Shown here piece by piece: positions 1 to 8,951 of a stretch of 39,383 bases of DNA. Origin of the DNA: Flavobacteriaceae bacterium. Lineage in GTDB: Bacteria > Bacteroidota > Bacteroidia > Flavobacteriales > Weeksellaceae. Both the position numbers and the translations under genes were made by a program. The notes below the pieces were generated by a model. That model worked only from the letters and a program-made list of their open reading frames with translations. It was not told where the DNA came from and did not search any database. Location: NCBI GenBank assembly GCA_031277475.1, contig JAITMJ010000147.1:1-39383 (forward strand), written 5' to 3'. Every line of letters begins with the position of its first letter. The first letter of the stretch is position 1.

Positions 1-410
1 TCTCTTAGATTTTTACACCCTTAAAGATAAACTTTTACCTCCCAAGTTCAAGAGAAAAATATTTTTCTCTTGAACTTTTTTATTATATCGGCATATAACT
101 TTACTAATGGAATATAAGAAATTTTAGTTAAATTTTAGATATTTGCAATAAATAAATTAAATATATTTAATAATTTTTGAATATTTAAGTATGATTTTAA
201 CGTAAATAATTTTATAAAGGTTTGAAAATATTTTAAATGTAAAGGCGTTTTACTCAGCAAATGAAAAATCGTATTAAAAAAGAACACAAACCTTTGCTAA
301 ATGGAGTGCCGTTGCATTTTCGAAAAATAGGGGTGAAAATATGGTGAACTTTGCGTTAAAAAAAGACGGATTAATATTTTTTTTATGCGTTTGACCTTAG
401 AAAATATCAG
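1..410. other. Intergenic region without a supported gene
   Basis: This AT-rich stretch lies before the first gene. It holds a perfect inverted-repeat terminator at 44-82 and, at its right edge, the promoter of the rhodanese gene. I see no other open frame, RNA gene or repeat that I can support. Confidence 0.6.
44..82. terminator. Perfect hairpin with T tract
   Basis: Positions 44-60 and 61-77 are exact reverse complements: a 17+17 bp palindrome with arms beginning AAGTTCAAGAG. A run of T follows at 76-82. It reads as a rho-independent terminator for a gene to the left of the window. Because the arms are symmetric and A/T-flanked it could act on either strand. Confidence 0.75.
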
Positions 411-418
411 TAACTTTG
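391..418 (+). promoter_or_regulatory. Bacteroidetes-type promoter of the rhodanese gene
   Basis: TAACTTTG at 411-418 matches the -7 consensus TAnnTTTG exactly. TTG at 391-393 lies 17 bp upstream, as expected for the -33 element. The box falls downstream of the first possible ATG (385), which argues that translation starts at 460. Confidence 0.55.
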
Positions 419-459
419 ACAAAATTAAATATTCAAAAAACACTAACAAGACAAACGAT

Positions 460-747
460 ATGACTTTAGAACAAACTTTAAAATCCGGAAACTATGAATT
501 GATAGATGTTCGCGAACCAATGGAATTAGAAATGGACGGCAATATCAGCGGTGCAAAAAATATTCCTCTCGGCGAAATCGAAAGCAAAACCGAAGAAATC
601 TTAAACATAGATAAACCCGTAATTCTCTTTTGCAGAAGCGGAAACCGAAGCGGAAAAGCATTGGATTTTCTTAATTTGCAAGGCTTGAAAAATGGCTTCA
701 ACGGTGGTGGTTTCGCGGAATTAAGTGAAAAATTGAGAACCATTTAG
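460..747 (+). CDS. Rhodanese-like domain protein
   Basis: A 95-residue single-domain rhodanese (sulfurtransferase fold). The family moves sulfane sulfur through a persulfide on an active-site cysteine. The sequence shows the N-terminal DVREPMEL motif, the GAKNIPL strand-turn and the active loop CRSGNRSG with its catalytic Cys. The length fits the small GlpE/PspE-like class. No signal peptide is visible, so it should be cytosolic. I chose the ATG at 460 rather than 385 because a perfect -7 box lies at 411-418 and because the extra 25 residues are not rhodanese-like. It faces away from lptD and stands alone. The physiological sulfur acceptor cannot be told from sequence. Confidence 0.85.
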   Translation: MTLEQTLKSGNYELIDVREPMELEMDGNISGAKNIPLGEIESKTEEILNIDKPVILFCRSGNRSGKALDFLNLQGLKNGFNGGGFAELSEKLRTI

Positions 748-781
748 CGAGAACAAAATTTGAATTACAAACGTGTTGTCG

Positions 782-822
782 AAATCTCAAACCTCAAATT
801 TCAAACTTCAAATTCTCAAAAA
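782..822. repeat. AT-rich heptanucleotide repeat array
   Basis: Units such as CAAACCT, CAAATTT, CAAACTT and CAAATTC follow each other every 7 bp. Read on the minus strand they fit YRRRRTT. The array lies between the convergent rhodanese and lptD genes and touches the lptD stop codon. Confidence 0.55.
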
Positions 823-3413
823 CTCTGATTATTAGTCGGTGGAAAACTTCTTTCTTTGTATTTCACAGCGTCTTGCAGGATGTTGGCTTTTATTCCGATG
901 AAAAAATCATAGACTTTGTATTGTCCGCCAAAAGGAATCCAATTGAAATTAATCGTAAAACTCCGCTGATCCCGAGAAAATCCGATTCTGGTGTAGGCTA
1001 ATTCTTTCGTGATGAAATCGTAGTTCGTGCTTCCGTTGATGCTCCAATACGGTGTCAGATTCAAATTTCCGTCTAATCCCAAAGATGCCACTTTTGTTCC
1101 TTCCCGCGAAAGCCCTTTTGTGTAGCCGTATTGCGCATTGATACTCAAACTCCAAGGTTGTTGAAAACGCGCGTAATGATCGTCATCAAAATAATATTTT
1201 TCATTCCGAATTTCGCCTTTATACTTATATTTTTTTGAAAAATCTTCCTTTTCGCCGAAAATCGCTTCACTTAAAGGATAGGACATTTGAACGTTGAATC
1301 CCTGCAAACTGAATTTTCCGAAATTTTCCGTGCGTATTCCGGTGTTGGAACCGGGTTCAAAAACAATTTCATACGGATCCAACGTCAGTTGCGAATTGAT
1401 GTTCAGTTTGCCCTCGAAAAAAGACGTTTGTCCGCTAAAAGAAAACACAGACCATTTGTATTTTTCGGCGGCGAAATTGTAACTCGTATTGAAATTCAGA
1501 CTTTCAAAAATCTTCATTTTTTTCACGCCCACAGAATCTTTTTTGGATTTCACTTTCATCTCGATATTGTTGCCGATATTAATTCCAACCGATTGCACCA
1601 AGCCCGAACTCGGCGAACCGATAATGCCTCTGTCGAAAATGGAATAGGTTGTCATTTCGCCTCTGTCATTAGAATATTGTCTAAAATATCCAAACTTCGG
1701 ATCCGAAAAATCCGGCGAATAATTAAAACTGACGGACGGCGTAACCATGTGCCGAACGGCTTCTATTTTAGAATCTTTTTTAAATTTCAACATTCCGTAG
1801 AGCGTGGTTTGCAAACTGACGGACGTGGAAAATGTGGAATATCCCGCAATTTTTTTGTTTAAAACATCCTCGGTTCGGTTGGAAATCGGGTTGTAAAATC
1901 GGGTCAAGGTTTTTGTGGTGAGCGCATTGTTCACGGTTCCGGAAATCGAAAACGTAAAATATTTCGCAATCGGCGTGTTTGTGCCGATGGAAATATCGTT
2001 TTTCAGACCGGTTTGCATTTTGTCCCACATCGCTTTTGTGAAAATTTCGCTTTCGGTGGTGGTTACATAATTGTTGAGGTTCAAGCCTGTATTTACGGTA
2101 ATATTTTGCAGCAAACCTTCTCGTGTTCCGCCGTTTTTCGGTTTAAAAAGATAAAATTGATTGATGGCGACATTCATTTGCGGAAATCTGAGATCCGCAT
2201 TTCCGGTGGCAAAATTCTGCGAATACGAAGCATTTCCGGTGATGGAAATCGGGAGCGTCAAAAATCTTTTTGTGATGCTGACGCTGGAATTTTGTTGTGT
2301 GTTCAAAGCACTTTTGTCGAAAGCATAATTGTTGTTCACCGTATTGTTGTAAAATTTGCTGCTCGTGATGTCCACCGATGCGGAAAACGTGAAAAACGGA
2401 TTGGCTTTTGCATCTTGGCTGTGCCGCCACGAAATTCTGTAAGTTGATGATTTTGAATAATTTGAAAGTCCTTTTATCCCGCGAATTGTGGTTCCGATGT
2501 CTGCTGCAAAATTTCCGGAATATTTGTAATTTTTTCTGTAATTCATCTCCGGTCGAACGTCCCAACTTCCTTTGGTGTAAAGGTCTGCGAGAATTTTCAA
2601 ATCAAAATGTTCGCCAATCGGTTGGTAATATCCGAGGCTGTTGAAAAAGAAACCCACATCTTCCCTTTCGCCGAAACTCGGGATTAAAATTCCTGCGGAA
2701 CGTTTGTCGGAAAACGGCAATATTGCGAATGGCATTATCAACGGAGTCGGCACTTGTTCGATGTACATTTGGATGGGTCCCGTGATCACCTGCGATTTTT
2801 CTTTTCCTTTAATTAATTTAATGTTCGGTGCCGAAAGATGATAATCTGCCAAAGAATCTTTTTTCTCGATGAAATAAATATCTGTGGTATAAATTCCACG
2901 TTTCATAAAGAACACGGAATCGTTGTATTTTTTGGTTTTTTGTGCCACAATCACGCCCTCGCTTTCCTCCGTTCTCGCGTTGAAAGCAATGGCTTGTCGC
3001 GTTTTGTAGTTGTAGGTTACTTGTTCATATTCATAACTTTCTCCCGCTTGCGTAGCCACAGCCGGCGTTGAAATTCTACCCAAAGAATCCAGTTCGCCTC
3101 GTGCATAAATCAGGTTTTTGGTGTAGTCAATGGAAATATAATCCGCATCAATTTGCATATCCTGATATTTCACTTGCGCTTTTTTGTTCAGGTGCGTCAT
3201 CTTTTTTTCGAGGTCGTTTTTGGTAAATTCCGCTTTGGAATACAGGATGTCCGCCAGCGGTTCGTCTTTCGCGGTGATGGTATCGGATTTTGGGATAGAA
3301 TCGTAGATTTCCGCATTTTCAGGCAATTTTTCAGGATTGTTTTGCGCCGAAAAAAGGTTAAAAATCAGGATTAATAAAACCGATAATATATTTTTAAAGC
3401 CGTTGCTCGCCAA
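816..3413 (-). CDS. lptD: LPS-assembly outer membrane protein LptD
   Basis: A large outer-membrane beta-barrel of about 865 residues that places lipopolysaccharide in the outer leaflet. An N-terminal OstA/LptA-like part (MQIDADYISIDYTKNLIYARG and following) precedes a long barrel that opens with ILPFSDKRSAGILIPSFGE, typical of Bacteroidetes LptD. Alternating aromatic strands run to the C terminus. An ATG exists at 3497, but the signal peptide (FKNILSVLLILIFNLFSAQ) would then begin some 30 residues in. A TTG at 3413 puts it at the N terminus, and a perfect -7 box (TAATTTTG on the minus strand, 3437-3444) lies 23 bp before it, so I prefer 3413. The C-terminal codons run into a heptanucleotide repeat. 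Confidence 0.9.
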   Translation of the reverse strand: MASNGFKNILSVLLILIFNLFSAQNNPEKLPENAEIYDSIPKSDTITAKDEPLADILYSKAEFTKNDLEKKMTHLNKKAQVKYQDMQIDADYISIDYTKNLIYARGELDSLGRISTPAVATQAGESYEYEQVTYNYKTRQAIAFNARTEESEGVIVAQKTKKYNDSVFFMKRGIYTTDIYFIEKKDSLADYHLSAPNIKLIKGKEKSQVITGPIQMYIEQVPTPLIMPFAILPFSDKRSAGILIPSFGEREDVGFFFNSLGYYQPIGEHFDLKILADLYTKGSWDVRPEMNYRKNYKYSGNFAADIGTTIRGIKGLSNYSKSSTYRISWRHSQDAKANPFFTFSASVDITSSKFYNNTVNNNYAFDKSALNTQQNSSVSITKRFLTLPISITGNASYSQNFATGNADLRFPQMNVAINQFYLFKPKNGGTREGLLQNITVNTGLNLNNYVTTTESEIFTKAMWDKMQTGLKNDISIGTNTPIAKYFTFSISGTVNNALTTKTLTRFYNPISNRTEDVLNKKIAGYSTFSTSVSLQTTLYGMLKFKKDSKIEAVRHMVTPSVSFNYSPDFSDPKFGYFRQYSNDRGEMTTYSIFDRGIIGSPSSGLVQSVGINIGNNIEMKVKSKKDSVGVKKMKIFESLNFNTSYNFAAEKYKWSVFSFSGQTSFFEGKLNINSQLTLDPYEIVFEPGSNTGIRTENFGKFSLQGFNVQMSYPLSEAIFGEKEDFSKKYKYKGEIRNEKYYFDDDHYARFQQPWSLSINAQYGYTKGLSREGTKVASLGLDGNLNLTPYWSINGSTNYDFITKELAYTRIGFSRDQRSFTINFNWIPFGGQYKVYDFFIGIKANILQDAVKYKERSFPPTNNQSF

Positions 3414-3586
3414 TTTTCTTAAGAATAAATCGGTTTCAAAATTAAGGTTTTTTGGGGAACTTGGTTGGTGTGGCTTTTGCGGCACAAAGGCGAGCATTTA
3501 CAGTTAGGAATGTGTGAAATATATAGTATATTTACCACGTAATTATTATGATATTGAAAGTATATTGATTTACTTAAAAGCACGAT

Positions 3587-6500
3587 ATGAGACCCAAAGA
3601 AATACTTCCGTGGTTACCTAAAGACAAGCGATTAGATAATTTTTATCAAGGAATTGTAAATTTTGTAGAGGATTATGTAGAGGATTCAACAAAGTCTAAA
3701 AAGTATGTTTATTCTAAAGAAATATTAGACCCCTGTGTTGGTTATATAAAAATCAATTCATGGGAGATGGCGGTATTGGATACAATGTTATTTCAACGAT
3801 TGAGAAAAATATCACAATTAGGGTTAGCTTATCTCGTATATCCATCGTTGAATTATAGTCGTTTTGAACATACAATTGGCACACTAGGGCGATTAAATCA
3901 GGTGTTGACAAGATTGAAAGAAAATGATATAAGATTAAAAGAAAAAGTAAAAAAGAGAAGGAGTGATATTACCGTCATAGACAGATATGAAATTGCTATT
4001 AGAATTGCTGCTTTATTTCACGATGTGGGACATTGTTTATTTAGCCATTTAAGCGAATTTGCAATAAGTGATTTACAAGGTAATGAACAAGATTACACAG
4101 ATGAAGATTTACAAAATGATCAACCACCACCGGCAGAATATTATCCTTCTGTAAAGACCATAGAAAAGATTTTTAACCGAGAGTTTGCAAGGGATAAAGA
4201 AAAATTGAAAATTTTCGAGATATTTTCAATTGCCATATTGGGTACAAAAAAAATTGCTAAATTGATATTTGACAATTTTCCTGAAATTGACGAACACAAG
4301 CTTATAAATATCCCTCGTACTTTAAAAAAGATTACAGATAAAAATGGTTTGTTGCACCAATCTGCTCATTTTATTGCGGGATTGCCTGCTAATGACGAGC
4401 CTGAAACCGTGTTTTTAGCTCAATTAATGAGTAGCGGATTAGATGTGGATAAACTTGATTATATGAGTAGGGAAGAACATTTCTCCGGTATAAAAATTGA
4501 AATGGATTTACAAAGAATTTTTAACAAAATAAATATTTTTCCAAAATCAAAAAGTGAGTTAGCCACTCCATTAAAAAAGTATAGTGATTTTATAAAACAT
4601 ACCTCAAGTGATACACGAAATTATATCTTATTAGGCATCGATAAAGGTGGGCAATTTGCCTATGAAGAATTTTGCGTGGCAAGATTATCTTTATATGAAA
4701 AAATATATTTGCATAAGAAAGTTAGGGCGGCAGAATCTTATATGAAAAAGCAAATAAAAGGACTTATTCAAAATGAAAAAAATTATCAACGAGCACACAA
4801 TTGGTTATACGTACCTGAATCAATTATTGAAAAAAAGATGACTTTTTCAACTTCCGAAATGGTAGTGGAGGATATAGAAATACTCGGGCAAATTACACAG
4901 ATGGGTACAAAAAAAAATGTTGAGACGCATTCTCTATTTTCAGATATTTTTAAAAGACAAATTCCCGACAGAGCATTTGGTTTTGGACCTTCTAATTCAA
5001 AAACAGATAGTCCTATAAATGAAATAGCAATAGACGAGGAAAAAGTAAAAGAATTACAATCTGTTCGTTTATGGGAATTCTTATTATCACAAGAGCAAAG
5101 ACAATTAGAATTATCTGTAATTGAAGAGGCAAAAAAAATAACAGAAGAAATTAAAGATAAAAATGAATATGATTTTTTACCAAAATCAGAAGAAGATTGG
5201 AAAAATATAGAAAAGACATTAGTATTTGACATTCCTAAACCTAATAGAGTTAAACTGGATCCACAAACATTGCATTTTGAAGATATAGGTGCATTAAATA
5301 CAGTAAACTGGACTATTCCTATTGCCAATATCCATATCTCATATCTATTACACAAAATATTAGCATATGTGTATGTAAATCATAGGTTTGTGCCATTAAT
5401 AACTTTGGCCTGTGAAAGAATATTTTATAAATATACACTAAATAACAAAGAAGAGCAATTTATTTTTGACCAAACACAAGCAATCTCAAAAGAAAATCAA
5501 TCAAAGATAAAAAAAATTAAAGATGAACTCGTGGCTGTTGGATTTTATAATACGTGTCCCGAATTGATGCCACTAGATCCGAAATTGACAACAGCAAATG
5601 CTGTTGAATTAATAGAGAATGTTGTTAGAAATCTTAGCTATTTGGAATGTTGTGATTCACCTTCAAAATTGGAAGTTGAAGAATTTTTGAAACAATTTGA
5701 CGAAGATATGCAATTATCAGCTTTGCATCTAATAAGTAATATAAAAGTCCTTTCTCCACAAAAAGAACTGCCAGACATTATCAAAGAAATACGAAATAGT
5801 GAAAAAGTTAGAGATAAAGGAGTTGTAGTGCTTCCACTAGGTAATTACTTAAATAGTTCAAGTAATTTTTATAAACATCTAAAGAATACTTTTAATGAAC
5901 AAAAAATAACATCTTTAAGTTTTGACGATAAAGATTTAAAAGACGAGATAGAGAGAAATGATTACATCTTTCTAATAGATGATAATATCAATTCGGGTAT
6001 TCAGTGTTTTAATTTTATGATGAGATATTTAGGTTATAGTGATAGTGTTATTGAAAAAGATAACAGAAATAAACTATGGTTAAAGAAATATGATAATAGA
6101 ACAGAATGTACACATCCTGCATTAGAAATTAGTAAGAAACTCCGAAATAAAAAATTTGAATTTATTTTTGTAACAGGACACGAAACTTCAAAAAATGAAT
6201 TAAGTCACTATTTGACAAAGTATTGTAAATTGGAACAAGATAATTTTGAAATTACTATCATACATGAAATAAAAAATAATGACAAAATTTTTGATTTAAG
6301 TAATTTAACATATTCTAAAATAGACGATAAAAACTATACCATATTTGGAAAATTAAAGATGGATTTTAGAACTTCGGTAACCCCGGAACAGATTGACAAA
6401 ATAAGTAATAAATTCAGAGAAATTGGTAAACAAGTAGTAAAACAAAAAGGAGTATGTAGAGATTGTGAACAGCCAGAAGAAGACCACGCTTTAGGATACC

Positions 6501-6634
6501 ACAATAGAGAAAATCTTATTGTATTCGTAAATAGCATTCCGACTATGACTTTTACAGCGTTATGGTGTGAAGGTAAATACACCGATAAAAATGGAGATGT
6601 CAAAATATGGAAGCCGTTGATAAAAAGAAAATAA
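3587..6634 (+). CDS. SAMHD1-like HD phosphohydrolase fused to a PRTase-like domain (predicted defence gene)
   Basis: A 1015-residue cytosolic protein. Residues about 45-310 form an HD domain of the dGTPase/SAMHD1 class. Visible motifs are RLRKISQLG (71-79), RFEH (92-95), HDVGH (145-149), FSH (152-154) and SGLDVDKLDY (283-292). The metal ligands H95, H145, D146 and D288 are therefore all present, so the enzyme is probably active on a (d)NTP or related nucleotide. The middle is helical and unassigned. Around 765-830 lies a phosphoribosyltransferase-like domain whose PRPP loop reads LIDDNINSGIQ (796-806). Near the end are a C957-x2-C960 pair and an ENLIVF...TALW motif (975-993). The stop is 10 bp before the SIR2 gene, so the two form an operon. 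Frequent ATA and AAA codons and the AT richness differ from neighbouring lptD and suggest transfer. The exact reaction is unknown. Confidence 0.8.
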   Translation: MRPKEILPWLPKDKRLDNFYQGIVNFVEDYVEDSTKSKKYVYSKEILDPCVGYIKINSWEMAVLDTMLFQRLRKISQLGLAYLVYPSLNYSRFEHTIGTLGRLNQVLTRLKENDIRLKEKVKKRRSDITVIDRYEIAIRIAALFHDVGHCLFSHLSEFAISDLQGNEQDYTDEDLQNDQPPPAEYYPSVKTIEKIFNREFARDKEKLKIFEIFSIAILGTKKIAKLIFDNFPEIDEHKLINIPRTLKKITDKNGLLHQSAHFIAGLPANDEPETVFLAQLMSSGLDVDKLDYMSREEHFSGIKIEMDLQRIFNKINIFPKSKSELATPLKKYSDFIKHTSSDTRNYILLGIDKGGQFAYEEFCVARLSLYEKIYLHKKVRAAESYMKKQIKGLIQNEKNYQRAHNWLYVPESIIEKKMTFSTSEMVVEDIEILGQITQMGTKKNVETHSLFSDIFKRQIPDRAFGFGPSNSKTDSPINEIAIDEEKVKELQSVRLWEFLLSQEQRQLELSVIEEAKKITEEIKDKNEYDFLPKSEEDWKNIEKTLVFDIPKPNRVKLDPQTLHFEDIGALNTVNWTIPIANIHISYLLHKILAYVYVNHRFVPLITLACERIFYKYTLNNKEEQFIFDQTQAISKENQSKIKKIKDELVAVGFYNTCPELMPLDPKLTTANAVELIENVVRNLSYLECCDSPSKLEVEEFLKQFDEDMQLSALHLISNIKVLSPQKELPDIIKEIRNSEKVRDKGVVVLPLGNYLNSSSNFYKHLKNTFNEQKITSLSFDDKDLKDEIERNDYIFLIDDNINSGIQCFNFMMRYLGYSDSVIEKDNRNKLWLKKYDNRTECTHPALEISKKLRNKKFEFIFVTGHETSKNELSHYLTKYCKLEQDNFEITIIHEIKNNDKIFDLSNLTYSKIDDKNYTIFGKLKMDFRTSVTPEQIDKISNKFREIGKQVVKQKGVCRDCEQPEEDHALGYHNRENLIVFVNSIPTMTFTALWCEGKYTDKNGDVKIWKPLIKRK

Positions 6635-6644
6635 TAAAAATAAA

Positions 6645-8162
6645 ATGGAACCAGAAATAAAAGAATTTTTAAAAATCTATGGACAAGCATTGAAAGATAA
6701 TAATGCTACCATATTTGCAGGTGCAGGACTTTCCAAAGCCTCAGGCTTTGTCAATTGGAAGGAGTTAATGCGTGATACTGCTGCAGATTTGGGGTTAGAT
6801 GTCAATAAAGAAACAGACCTGATAGCCATTGCGCAATATCATATCAATGAAAGGCTTGACAACAGGAGTATTATTAATCAAACAATTATCAACCAATTCG
6901 TTAAAGATGCGGAATTAACAGAAAACCACCGTATATTAGCTCGATTGCCCATATCTTCATATTGGACAACTAATTACGATAGTCTAATTGAAATAGTAAT
7001 CAAAGATGCTGGCAAGACAGCAGATGAAAAGAAAACCTCACAAAACATACTGACAACTTTACCCAAGAGAGATACTATTGTTTATAAAATGCACGGCGAC
7101 ATAGGGCAGCCAAATGAAGCTATAATCGCAAAAGAAGATTATGAAACTTATGGAATAAAAAGAGGTGCTTATTCAATAGTGCTTCAATCAGAGTTGCTGT
7201 CAAAAACTTTTTTATTTGTTGGTTTTAGTTTTGATGACCCTAATATAAATTATATTCTTTCTCGCATTAAAAATTTACTCGGAGAAGAATCAAATGCACA
7301 AAGAACACATTATTTTTTTGTACAAAAAGAAAAAAACTCTAAAAAAACAAAAAAACAGAAGTTGAAAATAAAAGATTTGAATCGTTATGGAATTAGAGCA
7401 ATTATTATTAACAAATATGACGAAATTACACCAATACTAAAATTATTGGAGGACTTTTATAAACGCTCAAATATTTTTATATCTGGTGCAGCAGAATATT
7501 TTGAAAAAGACAACCAAAATGAAAATCAGCACAAATTGTTTATTCATTCTTTGGCTAAAAGTATTTTGTCAAATAAGCATAAGATTATTACTGGGAAAGG
7601 GAAAAAAGTTGGAGATGTTGTTATTGATGGAGCTCTTGATTATATGTTTTCGACAAAATATCGGCATTTTGATGAATACATTAAAATGAGACCCTTTCCT
7701 TTGGAATTTGTTAGAGAAGGAATTAGCGAAGAAGAAAAGAAAAAGGAAAAGAAAGAACGTAACACAAAATATCGTGATGAAATGCTTCAAGAAGCAGGAA
7801 TTGCAGTTTTTGTGTATGGAAATAAAAAAGATGAAGATGGCATAAGTATAAAAAATTCCAATGGTATGGAAGACGAGTTCAATATTGCCGTTGAACGAGG
7901 GATTAAGCCTATACCAATCGGAGCAACCGGATTTATGGCAAAACAACTGTGGGATGAAGTTACAAAAAACTTTGACAAATATTATCCATCAAATAAAAAC
8001 AACAAAAAAAAGATGGAGGAAATCAGAAGTTTAATGCAAGAAATAGGAGATGAAGCGACATTTAAAGAACAAATAAACGAAAAAAATAAGGAATATTTTG
8101 AGAAAATTTATGATATTGTAAATGAGATTATTAAAAAATTGAACACAGTTGATTCTTTGTAA
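6645..8162 (+). CDS. ThsA-like SIR2-SLOG protein, predicted NAD+-degrading effector
   Basis: A 505-residue protein with two domains. Residues 1-about 270 are SIR2-like: AGAGLS (25-30) binds NAD, TTNYD (108-112) carries the conserved Asn (N110), and MHGD (149-152) carries the catalytic His (H150). The spacing matches ThsA of the Thoeris system, whose essential residues are N112 and H152. From about 277 (IFISGAAEYF) begins a SLOG domain, with a glycine-rich loop GKGKKVG (317-323) and MEDEF (408-412) followed by an alpha/beta strand. In ThsA the SLOG domain senses a cyclic ADP-ribose signal and activates NAD+ hydrolysis. By analogy this is the killing arm of the operon, while the upstream HD-PRTase protein would sense or make the signal. 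No TIR gene is nearby. Catalysis is well supported; the activating ligand is unknown. Confidence 0.88.
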   Translation: MEPEIKEFLKIYGQALKDNNATIFAGAGLSKASGFVNWKELMRDTAADLGLDVNKETDLIAIAQYHINERLDNRSIINQTIINQFVKDAELTENHRILARLPISSYWTTNYDSLIEIVIKDAGKTADEKKTSQNILTTLPKRDTIVYKMHGDIGQPNEAIIAKEDYETYGIKRGAYSIVLQSELLSKTFLFVGFSFDDPNINYILSRIKNLLGEESNAQRTHYFFVQKEKNSKKTKKQKLKIKDLNRYGIRAIIINKYDEITPILKLLEDFYKRSNIFISGAAEYFEKDNQNENQHKLFIHSLAKSILSNKHKIITGKGKKVGDVVIDGALDYMFSTKYRHFDEYIKMRPFPLEFVREGISEEEKKKEKKERNTKYRDEMLQEAGIAVFVYGNKKDEDGISIKNSNGMEDEFNIAVERGIKPIPIGATGFMAKQLWDEVTKNFDKYYPSNKNNKKKMEEIRSLMQEIGDEATFKEQINEKNKEYFEKIYDIVNEIIKKLNTVDSL

Positions 8163-8471
8163 TATATTCGAGCAACGAAACATAAAACCCAACTGGTCAT
8201 GCCTTTAGACAAATATCTCTTTAATAAATGGAAAAAGCAACAGCAAAAAGACAGAGAGTTCGCAAATACAAGACATTGCATTACACAATCTGCCTCTGTA
8301 AAGACCGAATAGATTTTATAAATAATCTACTTTTTTAAGTGTGATTGAAAAAGAGTATTACCAAAATACGAAAAATAGCAGCCGTAAAATAAATGAATAA
8401 AAATATACGAAATTCTAAACCCGAATCAAAAACATAAAAACGGACTGATTTTTTCTTTATCGTAGTTTTTT
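8163..8471. other. AT-rich tail region after the defence operon
   Basis: About 310 bp without a supported gene. A 37-codon plus-strand frame at 8199-8312 (starts MPLDKYLFNKW, lysine/glutamine-rich) could be a short peptide or a gene remnant; I recognise nothing in it. The base composition stays like that of the operon, so the transferred block may extend to about 8460. Confidence 0.4.
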
Positions 8472-8915
8472 TTATTTTCTCAACATTTCCGTGTGCGGGA
8501 TATGGTCTTCCAAATATTTTTTGCCGGTATCTTCAAAACCGAATTCTTTGTAAAATTTCAATAAATAATCCTGTGCGGAAATCCGTACCGCAGACGTTCG
8601 GAAACGATTTTCTATAATTTCCAAAGCATATTTCATCAGTTGTCTGCCGATGTTTTTTCCTCGTGCCTGTTGTGTTGTCAAAACCCTTCCGATACACGTT
8701 TCATCATATTTTATTCCGCAATCAAAAATTCTGCAATAGGCTAAAACATTTCCTTTTTCGTCTTCCGCCCAAAGATGAATTGCTGTTTGGTCATCATCAT
8801 CCAAATCGTGATAAGGTTCGTTTTGCTCGACTACAAAAACATCAATCCTCGCTTTGATGATTTCATAAAGTTCATCAACATGGAGTTCATCAAAATTTTT
8901 AACTTTCCAATTCAT
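8472..8915 (-). CDS. elaA: ElaA-like GNAT acetyltransferase
   Basis: A 147-residue GNAT-fold enzyme, predicted to move an acetyl group from acetyl-CoA to an amine. It follows E. coli ElaA closely: the N-terminal ARIDVFVVEQNEPYHDLDDDD segment, CIGRVLTTQQARGKNIGRQLM (the acetyl-CoA pyrophosphate loop R-G-x-N-I-G), and AQDYLLKFYKEFGF near the end followed by DHIPHTEM. It is full length for the family. It lies 36 bp downstream of the zinc-ribbon gene on the same strand, so the two may be co-transcribed. The acetyl acceptor of ElaA proteins is not established. Confidence 0.88.
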   Translation of the reverse strand: MNWKVKNFDELHVDELYEIIKARIDVFVVEQNEPYHDLDDDDQTAIHLWAEDEKGNVLAYCRIFDCGIKYDETCIGRVLTTQQARGKNIGRQLMKYALEIIENRFRTSAVRISAQDYLLKFYKEFGFEDTGKKYLEDHIPHTEMLRK

Positions 8916-8951
8916 AGGTTTTTTTCGGTTGGTGATTTTTTGCGGTCTGAA

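Noticed and set aside
3587-8162. Classical Thoeris
   Set aside because: A ThsA-like gene is present, but no TIR-domain (ThsB) frame exists nearby; the partner is an HD-PRTase protein.
8199-8312. 37-codon frame after the SIR2-SLOG gene as a third defence gene
   Set aside because: It is too short and has no recognisable motif; kept only as a note in the intergenic entry.
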